Source: JANRLJ01 sp034437895 (GTDB lineage Bacteria > Chloroflexota > Anaerolineae > Aggregatilineales > Phototrophicaceae). Taken from it: DNA of 7,627 nucleotides. The position numbers and the translations under genes are program-made. Numbering within the stretch: position 1 is the stretch's first letter; each line of letters opens with the position of its first letter. Positions 6,626-7,627 of this stretch are shown piece after piece. The stretch is from contig DAOTTO010000263.1 of assembly GCA_034437895.1 (NCBI GenBank), positions 1 through 7,627 of the forward strand. Reading direction: 5' to 3'. Under the pieces are notes generated by a model. The model saw nothing but the letters and a program-made list of their open reading frames with translations. It ran no database searches and was not told the DNA's origin.

Positions 6626-6880
6626 CTAACTAAAGTATTCCATAATTGTGATAATGAGTAAATTTTCTTCTTCAACAATCACTCGTACTTTTACCCAACG
6701 CCCTTTAGAATTTTGAACTGAATATTGATAAACATCGCGTCCCGTGTCTTCTTGCTGCCAAGATTCGACGGTTTGCAGAACTTCGACGACCATTGCTTCC
6801 GTAATCCGTCGCTTTTGCATGTTACGGGAAGCATGTGGAGTCAGATTATAGATTTTACCGTTTGCTTCAAGCGAATCCAT
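6626..6880 (-). CDS. DUF4258 protein, probable RelE/BrnT-like toxin-type partner
   Basis: An 84-aa protein. LTPHASRNMQKRRITEAMVVEVL (residues 13-35) is the hallmark of DUF4258 (H-A-x-x-R-M-x-x-R-x-I-x-x-x-x-V), followed by strands with YQYSVQNSKGRWVKVRVIVEEENLLIITIME (51-81), which resemble the beta-sheet of RelE/BrnT-type ribonucleases. His16, Arg24 and Arg25 are candidate functional residues. Known function of the family is poorly established; a toxin role is an inference from fold and from the DUF2283 gene 25 bp downstream. No clear Shine-Dalgarno precedes ATG 6880. A good leftward promoter lies at 6917-6945, giving a leader of only about 30 nt. The gene order (toxin-like first) matches the brnT-brnA type. 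It is divergent from the small gene at 6993. Confidence 0.8.
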   Translation of the reverse strand: MDSLEANGKIYNLTPHASRNMQKRRITEAMVVEVLQTVESWQQEDTGRDVYQYSVQNSKGRWVKVRVIVEEENLLIITIMEYFS

Positions 6881-6908
6881 AAATTGTCATTCATAGTTAA
6901 GCGCCTTA

Positions 6909-6947
6909 TTTTGTGTATTATCGTGTGGGGGAAGCATGGAGTCAATC
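6909..6947. repeat. Direct repeat copy B (duplicated promoter segment)
   Basis: Partner of 6329-6366, offset about 580 bp. Together the two copies bracket the DUF2283/DUF4258 genes exactly, with no other gene between them. Copy B lies in the divergent gap between DUF4258 (-) and the gene at 6993 (+), and contains the leftward promoter plus the possible -35 of the rightward one. Confidence 0.7.
6917..6945 (-). promoter_or_regulatory. Leftward promoter of the DUF4258-DUF2283 pair
   Basis: Read leftward: TTGACT (complement of 6940-6945), a 17-bp spacer, GATAAT (complement of 6917-6922), with the predicted start near 6910. It is the same promoter as at 6337-6364 apart from one extra spacer base and a few substitutions, so it may respond to the same factors. 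Confidence 0.6.
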
Positions 6948-6966
6948 GCTTCAATCGGGCTATAAT
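6937..6966 (+). promoter_or_regulatory. Candidate rightward promoter for the gene at 6993
   Basis: A perfect TATAAT at 6961-6966 with a weak TGGAGT (6937-6942) 18 bp upstream. Its -35 overlaps the -35 of the leftward promoter on the other strand, so both promoters could not easily be occupied together. The start would be near 6973, about 20 nt before the ATG. Confidence 0.4.
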
Positions 6967-6978
6967 AGCAGCATAGCC
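6958..6978. promoter_or_regulatory. Inverted repeat over the -10, candidate operator
   Basis: GGCTAT (6958-6963) and ATAGCC (6973-6978) form a 6-bp inverted repeat with a 9-bp spacer spanning the TATAAT and the expected start site; a smaller dyad GCTA/TAGC (6959-6962, 6966-6969) is nested in it. This position suits a repressor such as the RHH-like product of the gene just downstream. A related dyad recurs at 7392-7409. Confidence 0.3.
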
Positions 6979-6992
6979 AAAAGGTGATGCTA

Positions 6993-7397
6993 ATGGAACA
7001 AAAAACAGTTACCTTGAATCTCTCCGCTGATGTGTACGAGCGCGTCCGCCAAAAGGCCGAAGCTGCGAATCGTCCATTAGAGACCGTCGCCGCGGAGAGC
7101 CTGAGTTTACTTTATGGTGAAATGACTGTAGATATGGAAGAACAGCTCGATCATTTGCCTACTTACGCCGACAGTGAATTGTGGGTCGTGGTCTACTCGC
7201 ATCTTTCTGCCCCCAAAACCGAGCGATTAAATATGCTGACTGAACAACGCGAACAGAATAACCTTTCGACTGCTGAAAGAAATGAACTTGACGATTTACT
7301 TCAATTGATTGATCGGCAGATGCTTTTACGCTCCCGTGCGCTGCGTTTATTGAAGGAACGTGGGCAGGATATTGAGCAATATGTGCCTGGGCTATAA
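6993..7397 (+). CDS. Small helical protein with RHH-like N-terminus, antitoxin-like, function unknown
   Basis: 134 aa. The first 45 residues (MEQKTVTLNLSADVYERVRQ onward, through LETVAAESL) follow the ribbon-helix-helix pattern: a strand with alternating hydrophobics, then L-S-x-x-V-Y-E-R-V-R-x-x-A, then a second helix with P-x-E-T-V-A-A-E-S-L. The C-terminal half (LNMLTEQREQNNLSTAERNELDDLL, then IDRQMLLRSRALRLLKERGQ) is helical and charged, and resembles a Chloroflexota/cyanobacterial conserved hypothetical pattern often found upstream of small toxin or nuclease genes (recalled, not verified). Start: GTG 6984, ATG 6987 and ATG 6993 are all in frame; AAAAGG (6979-6984) is eight bases before 6993, which is chosen. 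It probably binds DNA and may repress its own promoter; this is inference. Confidence 0.75.
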   Translation: MEQKTVTLNLSADVYERVRQKAEAANRPLETVAAESLSLLYGEMTVDMEEQLDHLPTYADSELWVVVYSHLSAPKTERLNMLTEQREQNNLSTAERNELDDLLQLIDRQMLLRSRALRLLKERGQDIEQYVPGL

Positions 7398-7398
7398 T
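7372..7398 (+). promoter_or_regulatory. Possible internal promoter for the gene at 7428
   Basis: TTGAGC (7372-7377), a 15-bp spacer and a perfect TATAAT (7393-7398). The short spacer weakens it and it overlaps the stop codon of the preceding gene. In its favour, the 11-mer GGGCTATAATA (7389-7399) is identical to 6957-6967 in the promoter of the preceding gene. Confidence 0.3.
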
Positions 7399-7409
7399 AA
7401 GGCATATAG
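7392..7409. promoter_or_regulatory. Second dyad resembling the 6958-6978 operator
   Basis: CTATA (7392-7396) and TATAG (7405-7409) form an inverted repeat with an 8-bp spacer, centred about 7 bp after the T of TATAAT, the same geometry as at 6958-6978. The arms are short and AT-rich, so chance is a real alternative. Confidence 0.22.
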
Positions 7410-7427
7410 TCAACGGAGGATTTTACG

Positions 7428-7627
7428 ATGACCGAGTTAATTATCCACGAACCACTGGCATCGCGCATCCGCACTTTAGCAGCACAGCAGCAACGCCAGC
7501 CAGAAGATTTACTCGCTGATCTGGTCGAGCGTTATGCGCCGGATTCACATCCGCAGCGCCCAGAGCCGCCCATTTATCCCGAATATATCCCGCGTCCGGC
7601 TGAGAGTTTGACCGACGACGACATTGA
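7428..7627 (+). CDS. Small antitoxin-like protein, 3' end outside the window
   Basis: The first 66 codons are visible with no stop. The N-terminus MTELIIHEPLASRIRTLAAQ followed by QPEDLLADLVERYAP (residues 24-38) has the strand-helix-helix layout of RHH-like or related antitoxins, similar in plan to the N-terminus of the preceding protein. A proline-rich linker (about 39-57, with IYPEYIPRPAESL) follows and ends in an acidic stretch TDDD at the window edge. Start: ATG 7428 with GGAGGA (7415-7420) seven bases upstream, a strong site. It begins 30 bp after the preceding stop, so the genes may be co-transcribed, or it may use its own promoter at 7372-7398. In many such loci a PIN-domain or HNH nuclease gene follows; that cannot be seen here. 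Family not firmly recognised. Confidence 0.75.
   Translation, partial: MTELIIHEPLASRIRTLAAQQQRQPEDLLADLVERYAPDSHPQRPEPPIYPEYIPRPAESLTDDDI

Noticed and set aside
6601..6678. N-terminal extension of DUF2283 starting at ATG 6678
   Set aside because: It would overlap DUF4258 by 53 bp and add residues absent from the family; the ATG at 6600 has a good ribosome site.
6725..6976. 83-codon plus-strand ORF across DUF4258 and the intergenic region
   Set aside because: Opposite strand to the well-supported DUF4258 gene, no ribosome site, no family resemblance.

Overview
The window looks like a Chloroflexota-type bacterial chromosome segment. This is inferred from the style of the proteins (an unusually long leucyl-tRNA synthetase, a secreted PD40 propeller, an orphan HicB-like protein, a DUF4258/DUF2283 pair) and from dispersed GC-rich hairpin repeats; no rRNA or marker allows a firm placement. 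By eye, the synthetase gene is GC-richer than the AT-richer genes on either side, so one housekeeping gene appears to sit among accessory genes.

Layout. 1-96: a palindromic, MITE/REP-like repeat with two tandem hairpins. 116-1351 (-): an exported beta-propeller protein. 1358-1793: a 436-bp divergent intergenic region with a good sigma70-type promoter, a possible 22-codon leader ORF with a strong Shine-Dalgarno, and a pyrimidine tract complementary to both that ribosome site and the leuS one. 1794-4583 (+): leuS. 4607-4632: a hairpin repeat. 4643-4861 (+): HicB-like orphan. 4883-6265 (-): cytoplasmic TPR protein with about 11 repeats, convergent with hicB. 6382-6600 and 6626-6880 (-): DUF2283 and DUF4258 genes, a probable antitoxin/toxin-type pair. 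6993-7397 (+): a small helical protein with an RHH-like N-terminus. 7428-7627 (+, runs off the window): a second small protein of similar flavour.

The most interesting part is the right third. The DUF2283/DUF4258 pair is bracketed by two imperfect direct repeats (6329-6366 and 6909-6947; 33 of 39 aligned columns identical). Each repeat holds a leftward promoter (TTGACT, 16 or 17 bp, GATAAT). One copy would drive the TPR gene and the other the DUF4258-DUF2283 pair, so the two units appear to share a duplicated promoter. To the right, the two rightward small genes are each preceded by the same 11-mer GGGCTATAATA with a dyad centred about 7 bp downstream of the T of TATAAT, which suggests a common operator. 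No tRNA, rRNA, CRISPR array, insertion sequence or phage gene was seen. No clearly new multi-gene system can be proved here; the shared-promoter cassette and the leuS leader are the best candidates for follow-up.
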